Positions 53,215-61,983 of a DNA stretch of 64,000 bases are shown here, in pieces. Both the position numbers and the translations under genes were made by a program. Under the pieces are notes generated by a model. That model ran no database searches and had not been told where the DNA came from. It worked only from the letters and a program-made list of their open reading frames with translations. Position 1 is the first letter of the stretch; each line of letters starts with the position of its first letter. The stretch lies in assembly GCA_017409005.1 (NCBI GenBank), contig JAFQTP010000003.1, positions 1-64,000 on the forward strand, read 5' to 3'. This DNA is from Clostridia bacterium. GTDB lineage: Bacteria > Bacillota > Clostridia > Christensenellales > UBA1242.

Positions 53215-53453
53215 TGGAACTTGTTAAAAGTGAAGCACGATTAAAAAATATTTTAGTATCTGATAAAGAAGAAAATCCACTAAAAATAATTAATGTTTTA
53301 AAAAGCGATTTAATTAACACATTAAAAAATTATATGGATGTTAGTTACGATGACCTAGATGTTAACATAACAATAAACGAATATGGGCAGTTTGTTTTTA
53401 GTGCATATTTAGTAAGTCGTAGATTAAAAAATTTAAGTGCAATTATAGAATAG
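53214..53453 (+). CDS. minE: Cell division topological specificity factor MinE
   Basis: This 79-aa protein matches the MinE family. The N-terminal contact region contains ARLKNILVSDKEEN, and the C-terminal dimer domain has VLKSDLINTLKNYMDV and LDVNITINEYG. MinE drives MinD off the membrane and creates pole-to-pole movement. Its start overlaps the minD stop by one base. MinE in this cluster distinguishes the organism from Bacillus subtilis, which uses DivIVA/MinJ instead. Confidence 0.9.
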   Translation: MELVKSEARLKNILVSDKEENPLKIINVLKSDLINTLKNYMDVSYDDLDVNITINEYGQFVFSAYLVSRRLKNLSAIIE

Positions 53454-53512
53454 AAGTTTGTTTAAGCATATTAAGTTTTAAATTTTCATATTATTGTTTT
53501 AGGTGATAAAAC

Positions 53513-54133
53513 ATGAAAAAAATAAAACTGATATCATTAACAAAACGAAATATAAAACACACATATTCTAAAGTGGTTGTTAAAAAAAATTATATTACAT
53601 CGGCAGTGTTAGTTGTTGCTATAATGCTTTGCTGTGCAACACTTAAAACAACTAGTTTTTCCAGCGTGATAAGTGAAACTTGTGCAAAAATTTATAATCC
53701 AATTAATCCACTTTTTAACGACGAGGGTGGAATAATGTTTACAAGTGTTACACTTGAAAACGTAAACAAAAACAACTTAAAATTTATAACTCCAATTAAG
53801 TGCAGTGAAATTACTAACATTAATGGCGAGCTTAACTACCAAATAGATTCTAACATTATGGTAATTGCTCCGGAAGATGGAATAATTAAAGAAATTGGTG
53901 TTTTGCCAAATGGCGAAAAATATATTGAAATTGCTCACTCTAAAAATATTGTTAGTAGAATTGAAAACATTTATATTGTTGGTGTTTTAAATGGTGAAGC
54001 TGTTAAAAAGGGAAAAGATATTGCAACAGTTAAACTAGGCTCAACTGTTAAATTTTCAATTTATGAAGATGGTATAAAACAAACAAATATTAGTGTTGTT
54101 AAGAATGAAATTGTATGGGAAAGTTATCAATAA
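53513..54133 (+). CDS. SpoIVFA-like protein (degenerate M23 domain)
   Basis: This 206-aa membrane-anchored protein has one segment at about 28-48. A C-terminal domain has the M23/LytM-type pattern IAPEDGIIKEIG near 119-130 and NGEAVKKGKDIATV near 160, without the metal ligands. In Bacillus SpoIVFA regulates the protease SpoIVFB in the engulfed forespore. The gene overlaps the next one by 19 bp, which is the expected SpoIVFB homologue. AGGTGAT precedes the ATG. Confidence 0.8.
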   Translation: MKKIKLISLTKRNIKHTYSKVVVKKNYITSAVLVVAIMLCCATLKTTSFSSVISETCAKIYNPINPLFNDEGGIMFTSVTLENVNKNNLKFITPIKCSEITNINGELNYQIDSNIMVIAPEDGIIKEIGVLPNGEKYIEIAHSKNIVSRIENIYIVGVLNGEAVKKGKDIATVKLGSTVKFSIYEDGIKQTNISVVKNEIVWESYQ

Positions 54134-54927
54134 AATTTCATCCTTTGTTTATAATACTTTCGTTTGTTTTAATATATTTTGGTTGGTTTGAAGAGTTTTT
54201 AATATATTTTTCGGTTTTATGTTTACACGAGTTTGCACACTATTTTGTGGCAAAAAGACTTGGTTACGTGTTAAATAAGGTTATGTTTATGCCATATGGC
54301 GTGGGTTTGGGCGGAAAAAATCAAACAATTTTACCTAAGCATGAAATTGTAATTGCGTGTGCTGGACCTGTGCTAAATTTGGTTTTAGCTGTTGTATGTA
54401 TTTGTTTTTGGTGGGTGGTTCCGGTTAGTTATGCTTACACTCAATTTTTTGTTATTTCAAATTTAACATTGGGGTTTTTTAATTTGCTTCCGGTGTTTCC
54501 ACTTGATGGTGGACGTGTTGTTGTTTGTTTGCTATCGGAAAAACTTAAACGCATTAAAGCATATAAAATTATGAAAGTGTCAGGTTTTATTTTTAGTGCT
54601 ATTTTTGCTGTAATGTTTTTTATTTCGGTTTTTAGTAAGGTTAATTTAACTTTCTTTTTTATTTCATTTTTTTTGTTTAGTTCGTGTTTTGGAAATGATG
54701 CCAACATTTATTTTGAGCGAACGCATGTTCAAAATTTTAAAAAGAAAATTTCGAAACCGATGCCCGTTAAAACGTATGTTGTTAGTTCTAACACTCCGGT
54801 TTATAAAATGCTTAAATATATAAACTCGGGTAATTACACATTGTTTTATTTGCTTGAGGGAAACAAACTAAAAAAGGTGTTAACCGAAACAGAAGTTTTA
54901 AGTGTTTTAGACGTGAACAATAAATAA
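54115..54927 (+). CDS. spoIVFB: SpoIVFB-like M50 membrane metalloprotease
   Basis: This 270-aa intramembrane protease has the zinc motif HEFAH near 39-43 and the third-ligand region NLLPVFPLDGGRV near 122-134. There are five to six hydrophobic segments and a C-terminal CBS-like part (about 215-268). In Bacillus it cleaves pro-sigma-K in the mother cell. The start at 54115 overlaps spoIVFA by 19 bp, with only a weak ribosome site, so translation is likely coupled. A terminator follows. Confidence 0.88.
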   Translation: MGKLSIKFHPLFIILSFVLIYFGWFEEFLIYFSVLCLHEFAHYFVAKRLGYVLNKVMFMPYGVGLGGKNQTILPKHEIVIACAGPVLNLVLAVVCICFWWVVPVSYAYTQFFVISNLTLGFFNLLPVFPLDGGRVVVCLLSEKLKRIKAYKIMKVSGFIFSAIFAVMFFISVFSKVNLTFFFISFFLFSSCFGNDANIYFERTHVQNFKKKISKPMPVKTYVVSSNTPVYKMLKYINSGNYTLFYLLEGNKLKKVLTETEVLSVLDVNNK

Positions 54928-54955
54928 GCAATCTTAAAATCCGATTGCTTTTTTT
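54926..54955 (+). terminator. Terminator of the minDE-spoIVF unit
   Basis: AAGCAATC and GATTGCTT pair around a 9-nt loop and lead into a T run. Confidence 0.85.
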
Positions 54956-55039
54956 GTTTTGCAATTTTAAGGTTTAAGTGTTTTGTAAAATAGTGCTTAT
55001 GTGCTAAAATTAGTTATAAAAATTTTAAAGGTGATAAGC

Positions 55040-57322
55040 ATGCCATATTACATTACAAAAGATACAATTAACAAATCTATATTAAACATTTTTTCAAATG
55101 CTAAAGTTGGTTATGAGGAAATTAATTTAATTGGCGACGATTTAATTAATTTTTCTTTTAATGTTCCTAACAACGCTGATGTTTGTTTAAAAATTAAAGA
55201 TGTTAAGTTTAACGATTCCGATTTGTTTGAAGTTTCCGATATGCTTTATCAGTTAAAAGATTATAAGTTTTATTTAAGTTACTTAGTTCAAATTTTACTT
55301 TATAGCTTTCACTATAACGACATTGTTAAATTTTTTAATCGTACATTTGTTAATCATATTGGCGATGCCTACTATGTTAGTTCCGAATTTAAATATGAAT
55401 TTGCCGAACACTATTTTGACAGATTTATTGAGGCAGTTAAATTTTCGGAAATTGATAATTTTAAAATTATTCCTTTTTTGTTTTATATTTATTCAAGTCA
55501 AAAGTCTGAACCATGCTATAAGTGGTTAAGGCCAAGCAAAGAATTTTTAAAGGGTATTATTTCAAATAACGAAGCAAGTTATTTAAACTATATTAACACC
55601 GAAGAAAATTACAAAATTGGCTATGCAATTTATTTAAACTTATTTGCAAGTAAAGGTGCGGTTAGGTTAATCGAAAATTTAGTTACCGGAAACTATTTTA
55701 GCAAAGACGAACTATATGAAGTTTTTTTAGAAGATAAAACAACTGGACTTTCAGAACTTAAAAACTATATTTTAAAACAAACTGGTGATAAACAAAAAAT
55801 TGCTCTTAATTTTTATTTAAGTTTTTCGCAAGATGTTAAAAACACATTGCCAGAACTTTACGAAAATATTAAAAACGACGAACTTAAAGCTGTGCTTAAA
55901 GACGAAATTGAACTAAGTAAAAATGTTAAGTTTGAAACCATTAAAGATTTTATTGATTTTGTGGATTTGAATTTAGATATTGAAGTTGAGCCTGGTTTAA
56001 GCATTAAATATTTGGTTTACTTTAAAAATGGTGTAAAATTAACCGATAAGGTTTTAACTTACATTTTTAACATTTTTAAAAATATATCTTCACCAATGGT
56101 TATAAAAAAGTATGCTTATTTAAAAAACTTTTTCCCAGATACCGAACTTAACACTTTAGGCAGAAATTTGTTTAATAGTTTAGAAAATAAAATTACTTGG
56201 GATAATAAGTGGGTTGTTGCATTAATTTGCACAATGTGTTCAGATTTTATTACTTCTGAACTTGTTGATTTAACTCCAACTTGCTTAGGCAATGTTGAGC
56301 TGGCAAACTTTGTTTTAGGTTGCTTGGTTGAAACAAACACACCTAAAGTAATAAGTTTAATTAAACAACTTTATTTAGAAAGCAACAATAAAAACTTTTA
56401 CTATAATTTCCTAGAACTTTTAGCTAAAAACAATGGCATTTCGGCGCTTGATTATTTAGACGAAATGGTTAGTAACTATGGGCTTAGTGAAAAGGGTACT
56501 AAAAAAATTGTTTGCAATGGCGAAAATTTGCTATTTGAAATTGACGATAATTTAAGTGTTAAAGTTAAAAACTTATCAACATTTAACTATGTAAACATTG
56601 GAAACCCAAGTTTTGTTGATACTGCCGACGCTTTAAAATATTTTAACGATTTAACTAACGAAATTAGGCATCAAATAGATAAATTTAAAGATGCGTATCA
56701 AACAAAGCGTACGTGGAATGTTGCCACCTTTGTTGCAAACATTTTATCAAATCCAATTTTAAGCAAAATTGCTCAAACTTTAGTGTGGGGAAGTTACGAC
56801 ACAAAAGATAGTTTAATTAAAATTTACGGGAATGTTAACGACATTATTTCAGAAGAAAATCACGACGTTAAAATTGCACTTGTGCATCCGGTAGAACTAT
56901 CAATGCTGCAACTTCCAAAACCAAAATTTGAACCATTTAAGCAACTTAACAAACAAGTGTTTGTTGCAAATAACTATAACTATTCAAACACATTTACAAA
57001 CGAGTTTAATGGTGTTGCAATTAACGATATTAGTTTTAATGCAAAGCTAAGGTCGTTAGGTTACAAAATGAGTGTTGGCGAAGACGCTTATTACTATAAA
57101 ACAATTAATCACGATAATTTGCTAGTTAAAATTGAACTATCTAAATTAAACACTAAAAATGTTAGTGTGGTTGGAAACATTAAATTTTATAATTTAAATT
57201 TGGTGCAAATTATTAATAATAAAATTATGCTTTCTAATGTTACGCCAGAAGAAATTGGAAGCATTAATAAACGCGTTTATTCCGATGTTTTAAACGATGT
57301 GTTTGAAGCGTGCTATTATTAA
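55040..57322 (+). CDS. DUF4132-domain protein
   Basis: This 760-aa soluble protein is mostly helical in its N-terminal two thirds and has a C-terminal part that matches DUF4132. Segments such as AQTLVWGSYD near 590 and VKIALVHPVELSMLQL near 622 align with the usual LVWGLYD and VGLVHP motifs, followed by FKQLNKQVF. DUF4132 proteins often occur with WGR domains and have no proven reaction. The ATG at 55040 follows AAAGGTGAT, and an upstream start at 55001 lacks a ribosome site. It is preceded by an extended -10 box (TATGTGCTAAAAT, ending 55010). Confidence 0.75.
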   Translation: MPYYITKDTINKSILNIFSNAKVGYEEINLIGDDLINFSFNVPNNADVCLKIKDVKFNDSDLFEVSDMLYQLKDYKFYLSYLVQILLYSFHYNDIVKFFNRTFVNHIGDAYYVSSEFKYEFAEHYFDRFIEAVKFSEIDNFKIIPFLFYIYSSQKSEPCYKWLRPSKEFLKGIISNNEASYLNYINTEENYKIGYAIYLNLFASKGAVRLIENLVTGNYFSKDELYEVFLEDKTTGLSELKNYILKQTGDKQKIALNFYLSFSQDVKNTLPELYENIKNDELKAVLKDEIELSKNVKFETIKDFIDFVDLNLDIEVEPGLSIKYLVYFKNGVKLTDKVLTYIFNIFKNISSPMVIKKYAYLKNFFPDTELNTLGRNLFNSLENKITWDNKWVVALICTMCSDFITSELVDLTPTCLGNVELANFVLGCLVETNTPKVISLIKQLYLESNNKNFYYNFLELLAKNNGISALDYLDEMVSNYGLSEKGTKKIVCNGENLLFEIDDNLSVKVKNLSTFNYVNIGNPSFVDTADALKYFNDLTNEIRHQIDKFKDAYQTKRTWNVATFVANILSNPILSKIAQTLVWGSYDTKDSLIKIYGNVNDIISEENHDVKIALVHPVELSMLQLPKPKFEPFKQLNKQVFVANNYNYSNTFTNEFNGVAINDISFNAKLRSLGYKMSVGEDAYYYKTINHDNLLVKIELSKLNTKNVSVVGNIKFYNLNLVQIINNKIMLSNVTPEEIGSINKRVYSDVLNDVFEACYY

Positions 57323-57355
57323 TATTGTTATAAAACCATAACTATTAATGCAAAT

Positions 57356-57384
57356 AAAAAAGGAAGTTAATTCTTCCTTTTTTT
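57356..57384. terminator. Bidirectional terminator between convergent genes
   Basis: AAAAAGGAAG and CTTCCTTTTT pair around 6 nt with T runs on both strands, between the DUF4132 gene and the minus-strand zinc-ribbon gene. Confidence 0.85.
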
Positions 57385-57390
57385 ATTTTA

Positions 57391-57534
57391 TTATTCTTCT
57401 TTTTTAAACTTTCCGCCACCACAATTTGGGCATGGTGGAAGAGTTTGTAATTTATCTAAATCTAGGTGAGTTCCGCAATATAGGCAAGTATATTCGCCCT
57501 TAGCTTGCGTTGTGTTACTTTTTAGTTCTTCCAT
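57391..57534 (-). CDS. Small zinc-ribbon protein
   Basis: This 47-aa protein contains two CxxC pairs, CLYC near 17-20 and CPNC near 35-38, spaced as in a zinc ribbon. It is small enough to have been missed by a 60-residue cutoff. A perfect GGAGG lies 7 bp before the ATG, so it is probably expressed. Proteins of this type resemble the zinc-ribbon module of rubredoxin-like or regulator proteins. The role is unknown. Confidence 0.85.
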   Translation of the reverse strand: MEELKSNTTQAKGEYTCLYCGTHLDLDKLQTLPPCPNCGGGKFKKEE

Positions 57535-57648
57535 TTAAAACCTCCAATTTAATTTAGTTTGTTTTATTAAAATCAATTTATTCGATTTATTGGTTTTAAT
57601 TTGTTTAAGTTTTAAATTAATTAAGTTATACTAAAGTTGATTTTACAA

Positions 57649-59733
57649 ATGAAAATGTTTAACGTTAGGCCGCTATTTATTGCGGCAATTAGTTTAATAG
57701 CTGGCATTGTTATTATAACCAACCACACACTAAACACCTCAGCACTAAGTTTGGTGTTGCTTGTTTTGTTGTTGCTAAGTTTGGCACTTATAATTGCATT
57801 TATAATTTATTTAATTATAAAACATAAAACCGGTTCGGTGTGGTTTGTAACTTTGGTGCTATGTTTAATTACAACTTGCTTTGGCATGGGAAGTAGCATG
57901 TTGTTTTTGTCTGCAAACGTTCAAAACTATAACAATGAAAATGTTTGCGTTACTGGTGTTGTTGATAATGTTAAAAATTATAGTAGCACAAGCATTATAA
58001 ACTTAAATAATGTTTTGGTTAATGGCAACAAAGTTAATGGAACTACCGAACTTGTTGTTTATAATTACGGAAGCAATGTTAGCATTTATGCTGGTGATAA
58101 AATTAAAGCCGATGTTAAACTTACAACCAACACAAAAAGTTTTGGTAATATTTCAGACCTAACAAACAACATTAACTATAGTGCCACCTGTTCAGTTGAT
58201 AACATAGAAGTTGTTTTGGGTGGTAACCTTGTTAAAGATGCAATTAAAACTAAAATTAAAAATAACTTATTCCAGTTTTTAAATTCTGATAATGCAAGCA
58301 TTGCTTATTCGGTGCTATTTGGTGAAAAAGAAAATATGAGTGCTAGTACCTATAATGTGTTTAGCTATGCAGGCATTGCACACATACTTGCAGTTTCTGG
58401 TTTGCATATTGGTTTTTTAGTTGCGATGATTGTTGCAATTTTAAAGCTTTTAAGATGCAATAAACATGCACTTAACATAATTGCTTTTGTTGTTTTAGTT
58501 CTATATGCTTATTTGTGTAACTTTACGCCAAGTGTTGTAAGGGCAGTTGTTATGAGCATGGTTTTACTTCTTTCTAAAACTTATGGTAAGGAATATGACA
58601 TTCTTAGTTCATTGTCGCTTGCTGCAATAGTTGTGTTGTTAATTAATCCAATGCAACTATTTGGCACGGGATTTCAGTTAAGTTTTGTTTGTGTGCTTAG
58701 CATTGCAACACTAAACAAACCAATTATATTATTACTTTCAAAAATTAAGTGTCCTAAAAAATTGGCTAGTGCACTTTCTGTTTCGCTTAGTGTTAATTTA
58801 GGGGTGTTGTGCATTACGGCTCAGCACTTTAAACAAATTAGTTTAATTTCAGTGTTTTCAAACTTAATTGTGTTGCCGGTGTTTTCAATTTGTTTTTGCT
58901 GTTTGTTTATAATTTCTTTTTTAGGGTTAATTATTCCATTAATTAACTATGTATTGTTTGTTCCAAACACAATTTTGCATTTTATTAAACTGCTTGCAAA
59001 TATGTTTGCAAACATCGCAGTTTTAAATTTTGAACTATTTAGGTTTAGTTATTTACTTGTTGCTTTAAGCCTATTTGCTTGTTACTTTATTGGTTTTGCA
59101 TTGGTTAGTAAAAAGTTTAAAACCATTGCTAGCAGTATTTTAATTTTTACTATTGTTAGTGGTGCGGTTTTACTTAATGTTCCGGCAAAATTTAACAGCA
59201 ATGCCGGATATTCGTCTGAAACATATTATGGAAACTATGTGTTTTTAACAACAACGCAAAATAACCGAGTTTTAATTATTAACGAAACTGCAAGCGAAAG
59301 GCAAATAATTGAAAAGCTTAATAATTTAAACGTTAATAAAATTAACACTTTGGTTGTTAACAACTATTCAACAAAATATAACAGTCAAATTGTTTCGCTA
59401 ATTAAAAAATATGATATTAACGAACTAATTATTGAAGATAGTTTTTCTAGTGTTGCATATAGTGAGTTTAGCAAATTAACATATGTTAATGCGGTTAAAA
59501 ATGGTGCCGAGGTTTTTGGAATTGAAATTAATTTTAAGTATTTTAACGAACAAAACATTGGTTTAAGTTTTGTGTTTAATTCAAACCTAGTGCTAATGCT
59601 TAACGATGGCGTTTCAAAAACTCAGATAAACAATTTAACTTTTGAAAATATTTACTATAATTATGTGGTTTATAACAATGTTAACAATAATATAGCAATG
59701 TTAATTACTGCACAAAACTATGTTAATTTGTAA
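57649..59733 (+). CDS. comEC: DNA internalization protein ComEC, with degenerate C-terminal metallo-beta-lactamase domain
   Basis: This 694-aa polytopic protein forms the channel for DNA uptake. The OB-like N-terminal region has NVCVTGVVDNVKNY, the competence domain has AGIAHILAVSGLHIGF near 244-259, and a long membrane block follows. The C-terminal part is shaped like the metallo-beta-lactamase domain of ComEC but lacks the HxHxDH metal motif: the expected segment reads LVVNNYSTKYNSQ. The start is uncertain. No ribosome site is present, and a TATACT box at 57627-57632 ends 17 bp before the ATG at 57649. The order comEC-holA-rpsT-gpr matches Bacillus. Confidence 0.85.
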   Translation: MKMFNVRPLFIAAISLIAGIVIITNHTLNTSALSLVLLVLLLLSLALIIAFIIYLIIKHKTGSVWFVTLVLCLITTCFGMGSSMLFLSANVQNYNNENVCVTGVVDNVKNYSSTSIINLNNVLVNGNKVNGTTELVVYNYGSNVSIYAGDKIKADVKLTTNTKSFGNISDLTNNINYSATCSVDNIEVVLGGNLVKDAIKTKIKNNLFQFLNSDNASIAYSVLFGEKENMSASTYNVFSYAGIAHILAVSGLHIGFLVAMIVAILKLLRCNKHALNIIAFVVLVLYAYLCNFTPSVVRAVVMSMVLLLSKTYGKEYDILSSLSLAAIVVLLINPMQLFGTGFQLSFVCVLSIATLNKPIILLLSKIKCPKKLASALSVSLSVNLGVLCITAQHFKQISLISVFSNLIVLPVFSICFCCLFIISFLGLIIPLINYVLFVPNTILHFIKLLANMFANIAVLNFELFRFSYLLVALSLFACYFIGFALVSKKFKTIASSILIFTIVSGAVLLNVPAKFNSNAGYSSETYYGNYVFLTTTQNNRVLIINETASERQIIEKLNNLNVNKINTLVVNNYSTKYNSQIVSLIKKYDINELIIEDSFSSVAYSEFSKLTYVNAVKNGAEVFGIEINFKYFNEQNIGLSFVFNSNLVLMLNDGVSKTQINNLTFENIYYNYVVYNNVNNNIAMLITAQNYVNL

Positions 59734-59760
59734 AATTTAATTTTACCCATTTAACTTAAC

Positions 59761-59789
59761 TTTACTTAAAAAATAAAATTGGTTATACT
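59761..59789 (+). promoter_or_regulatory. Promoter of holA, placed for a leaderless transcript
   Basis: TTTACT (59761-59766) and TATACT (59784-59789) are 17 bp apart. The expected transcription start, 6-7 bases after the -10, coincides with the ATG at 59796. Confidence 0.65.
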
Positions 59790-59795
59790 TAAATT

Positions 59796-60764
59796 ATGAA
59801 ATATGTTGAATTAAAAAATTCTTTAAAATCAAACATTTTTAATAATTATTTGCTTAGTGGTTCCGACGAGTTTTTGTTAAACAAAAGCGTAGAACTAATT
59901 TTTAATGCATTAAAAATTGGTATTGCCGACCTAAATTTTCAAAAATTTTTAGGCGAAAGTGTTGATTTTGACGATGTTGTTAAAGCATTAAACACAATGC
60001 CGGTTTTCGACGATAAAAAACTTGTGGCTGTTTATTTACACATTAAAACCAGTGTTTCAAATTTGCCAAAGTTAACCGAATATTTAAAAAATCCGAACCC
60101 TCAAAGTGTGTTGGTTGTGGTTGCGGGTGATAATAACGATTTAAAAGCACAACTAAATAAGTTTGAGGTGGTTGACTGCAACAGGCTTTCGGAAGATATT
60201 GTAGATAAATTTGTTTTAAGCGAACTAAAAGCAACGAGCACAAACATAACAAAACCTGCACTTAAAACATTAAATGAATATTGTGTTTACGACCTAAGCA
60301 AAATTGTTAAAGAGGTTAGCAAACTCGTTAGTTTTGTTGCCGATAAAAAACTTATTGAAGAGGGCGATGTTAAACTTTTAGTTAATAAAACGTTAGAGTT
60401 TCAAATTTTTGAATTAACCGAAAATTTGGCCAAGAAAAACAAAGACAAGGTGTTCGAAATTTTAGAGGCACTAAAAGCTAAAAAAGACGTATATCGAACA
60501 CTGGTTCCGCTAATTTACGCTCATTTTAGAAGATTGTTTTATGTGGCAGTTTCAAACCTTTCTAAAAGTGAACTTGGCACAATGCTTGGGGTTAAAGACT
60601 ATGCCATAACAGTTGCCTATAAGCAAAGCAAAATGTTTACTAAAGTGCAGCTAAAAAACATAATTAACATTATGGAACAACTAGATTTCGAACTTAAAAC
60701 TAGTGCAATATCTAACGACCTTGCCGTTGACTATTTGGTTTTAAAAATTTTAAATTCTAAATAA
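59796..60764 (+). CDS. holA: DNA polymerase III delta subunit
   Basis: This 322-aa subunit opens the beta sliding clamp during loading. It is recognised by overall layout and by segments NYLLSGSDEFLLNKSV (about 18-33), MPVFDDKKLVAV (near 70), the lack of Walker motifs, and the helical C-terminal domain (VYRTLVPLIYAHFRRLF near 235). The gene order, after comEC and before rpsT, is the classical one. There is no ribosome site, and the ATG lies at the expected transcription start, which suggests a leaderless message. Confidence 0.88.
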   Translation: MKYVELKNSLKSNIFNNYLLSGSDEFLLNKSVELIFNALKIGIADLNFQKFLGESVDFDDVVKALNTMPVFDDKKLVAVYLHIKTSVSNLPKLTEYLKNPNPQSVLVVVAGDNNDLKAQLNKFEVVDCNRLSEDIVDKFVLSELKATSTNITKPALKTLNEYCVYDLSKIVKEVSKLVSFVADKKLIEEGDVKLLVNKTLEFQIFELTENLAKKNKDKVFEILEALKAKKDVYRTLVPLIYAHFRRLFYVAVSNLSKSELGTMLGVKDYAITVAYKQSKMFTKVQLKNIINIMEQLDFELKTSAISNDLAVDYLVLKILNSK

Positions 60765-60848
60765 AAAACAAAGATAATTAAAAGCAAAAAATGTGGCTGA
60801 AAATGCCAACTTAAAAGTAATTAAAAAGCAACTTTTATAAAATTTTTC

Positions 60849-60877
60849 TTGCTTTAATATAATTAATGTGCTAAAAT
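60849..60877 (+). promoter_or_regulatory. Promoter of rpsT with extended -10
   Basis: TTGCTT (60849-60854) and TAAAAT (60872-60877), preceded by TGTGC, are 17 bp apart. A leader of about 40 nt follows, with AAGGAG before the GTG start. Confidence 0.75.
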
Positions 60878-60922
60878 AGTGCAGATTTCAAAAATATCAA
60901 CAATTTTTTAAGGAGAAAACAA

Positions 60923-61450
60923 GTGGCAAACATTAAATCAGCAAAAAAACGTATTAAAGTTATTAATCGCCAAAAAGCAGAAAACAAATTAGTTAAAGCA
61001 ACCATTGCAACATATACAAAAAAATTCCGTGCTTTAGTTGCTGAAGGTAAATTAGTTGAAGCTGAGGCTAAACTTAAAGAAACTATTAGCTTGATTGACA
61101 GTGCTGAATCTAAAGGCGTTCTTCATAAAAACAATGCTTCTAGAAAAGTTGCTAGACTAACTTCTGCTTTAGCAAAAGCTAAAGGCGAAGCTAACACAAC
61201 TGAAACTAAAGTTGCCGAAGCACCTAAAAAAGTTGAAGCTAAAAAAGAAGTTGTTAAAGAAGTAGTTGAAGAAAAACCTGCTAAAAAAACAACAACTAAA
61301 AAAGCTACAACAAAAAAGGCTGAAACAACCGAAGAAAAACCTGCTAAAAAAGCACCTGCAAAAAAAGCTACAACAAAAAAAGCTGAAGCAGAAGAAAAAC
61401 CTGCTAAAAAAACAGCAACCAAAAAAGCTGCAGCTAAAAAAGCAGAATAA
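60923..61450 (+). CDS. rpsT: 30S ribosomal protein S20 with histone-H1-like C-terminal tail
   Basis: This 175-aa protein, with a GTG start preceded by AAGGAG, has S20 in its first 85 residues (ANIKSAKKRIKVINRQ, SAESKGVLHKNNASRKVARL). A tail of about 85 residues follows, built of repeats such as EEKPAKKTTTKKA, EEKPAKKAPAKKA and EEKPAKKTATKKA. Tails of this kind resemble bacterial histone-H1-like proteins and bind nucleic acid. S20 of Bacillus is only about 88 aa, so the tail is an addition. A strong terminator follows. Confidence 0.93.
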   Translation: MANIKSAKKRIKVINRQKAENKLVKATIATYTKKFRALVAEGKLVEAEAKLKETISLIDSAESKGVLHKNNASRKVARLTSALAKAKGEANTTETKVAEAPKKVEAKKEVVKEVVEEKPAKKTTTKKATTKKAETTEEKPAKKAPAKKATTKKAEAEEKPAKKTATKKAAAKKAE

Positions 61451-61460
61451 TTTAAATATA

Positions 61461-61490
61461 AAAAAACACCCACAAGTTGGGTGTTTTTTT
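61461..61490 (+). terminator. Terminator of rpsT
   Basis: AAAAACACCCA and TGGGTGTTTTT pair around 5 nt, followed by further T residues. Confidence 0.9.
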
Positions 61491-61529
61491 GTTGTTGATA
61501 TGCGTTGCTAATTTTGTTTGATTTATGCC

Positions 61530-61760
61530 TTAAATTGCAACTAGTTCAATAATCCATTGCAGTTTCATAAGGTCTACAAAAACTTTGTTTAGTGCATTGT
61601 TTAATTTAATTATTTGGTTGTTAATAAACGCACTAGTTTTGTTGGTTGCATTTAAACAAAGTTCCTCTAGTTTATTATGTAAATTTTCGCTTTTAACAAG
61701 TAGAACAATATATTCTAAAATAAGTTTAGATAAATTATGCGTTTTTGTGCAAGTGTTCAT
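61530..61760 (-). CDS. Small helical protein of unknown function
   Basis: This 76-aa protein is predicted soluble and helical, with two Cys and many Leu, Asn and Lys residues. GGGAGG lies 9 bp before the ATG on the minus strand, which supports it as a real gene. It lies between rpsT and gpr, divergent from gpr. No family was recognised. It could be a small sporulation-related protein from its neighbour, but this is a guess. Confidence 0.6.
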   Translation of the reverse strand: MNTCTKTHNLSKLILEYIVLLVKSENLHNKLEELCLNATNKTSAFINNQIIKLNNALNKVFVDLMKLQWIIELVAI

Positions 61761-61983
61761 AAATGTTACCTCCCAAGCTTTTTTTGAAATTATAAATTAG
61801 TAAATATGTGCATTTCAACACACTTATTTAAAGTTTTTTAAAATATTTTGTATATTCTTTAAAATAAAACATAATTCGACAATATTTTATAATTTTGTTT
61901 ATAAAATTTAGTATTTAAAAACTATTAAAATTTGCATTAAATAATTTAATTAATAATATTCATACTATTTTAACGGGGTTATT

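Noticed and set aside
61585..61800. Plus-strand open frame opposite the small gene at 61530-61760
   Set aside because: It is the shadow of the minus-strand gene, which has a clear GGGAGG site. The plus-strand frame has none.
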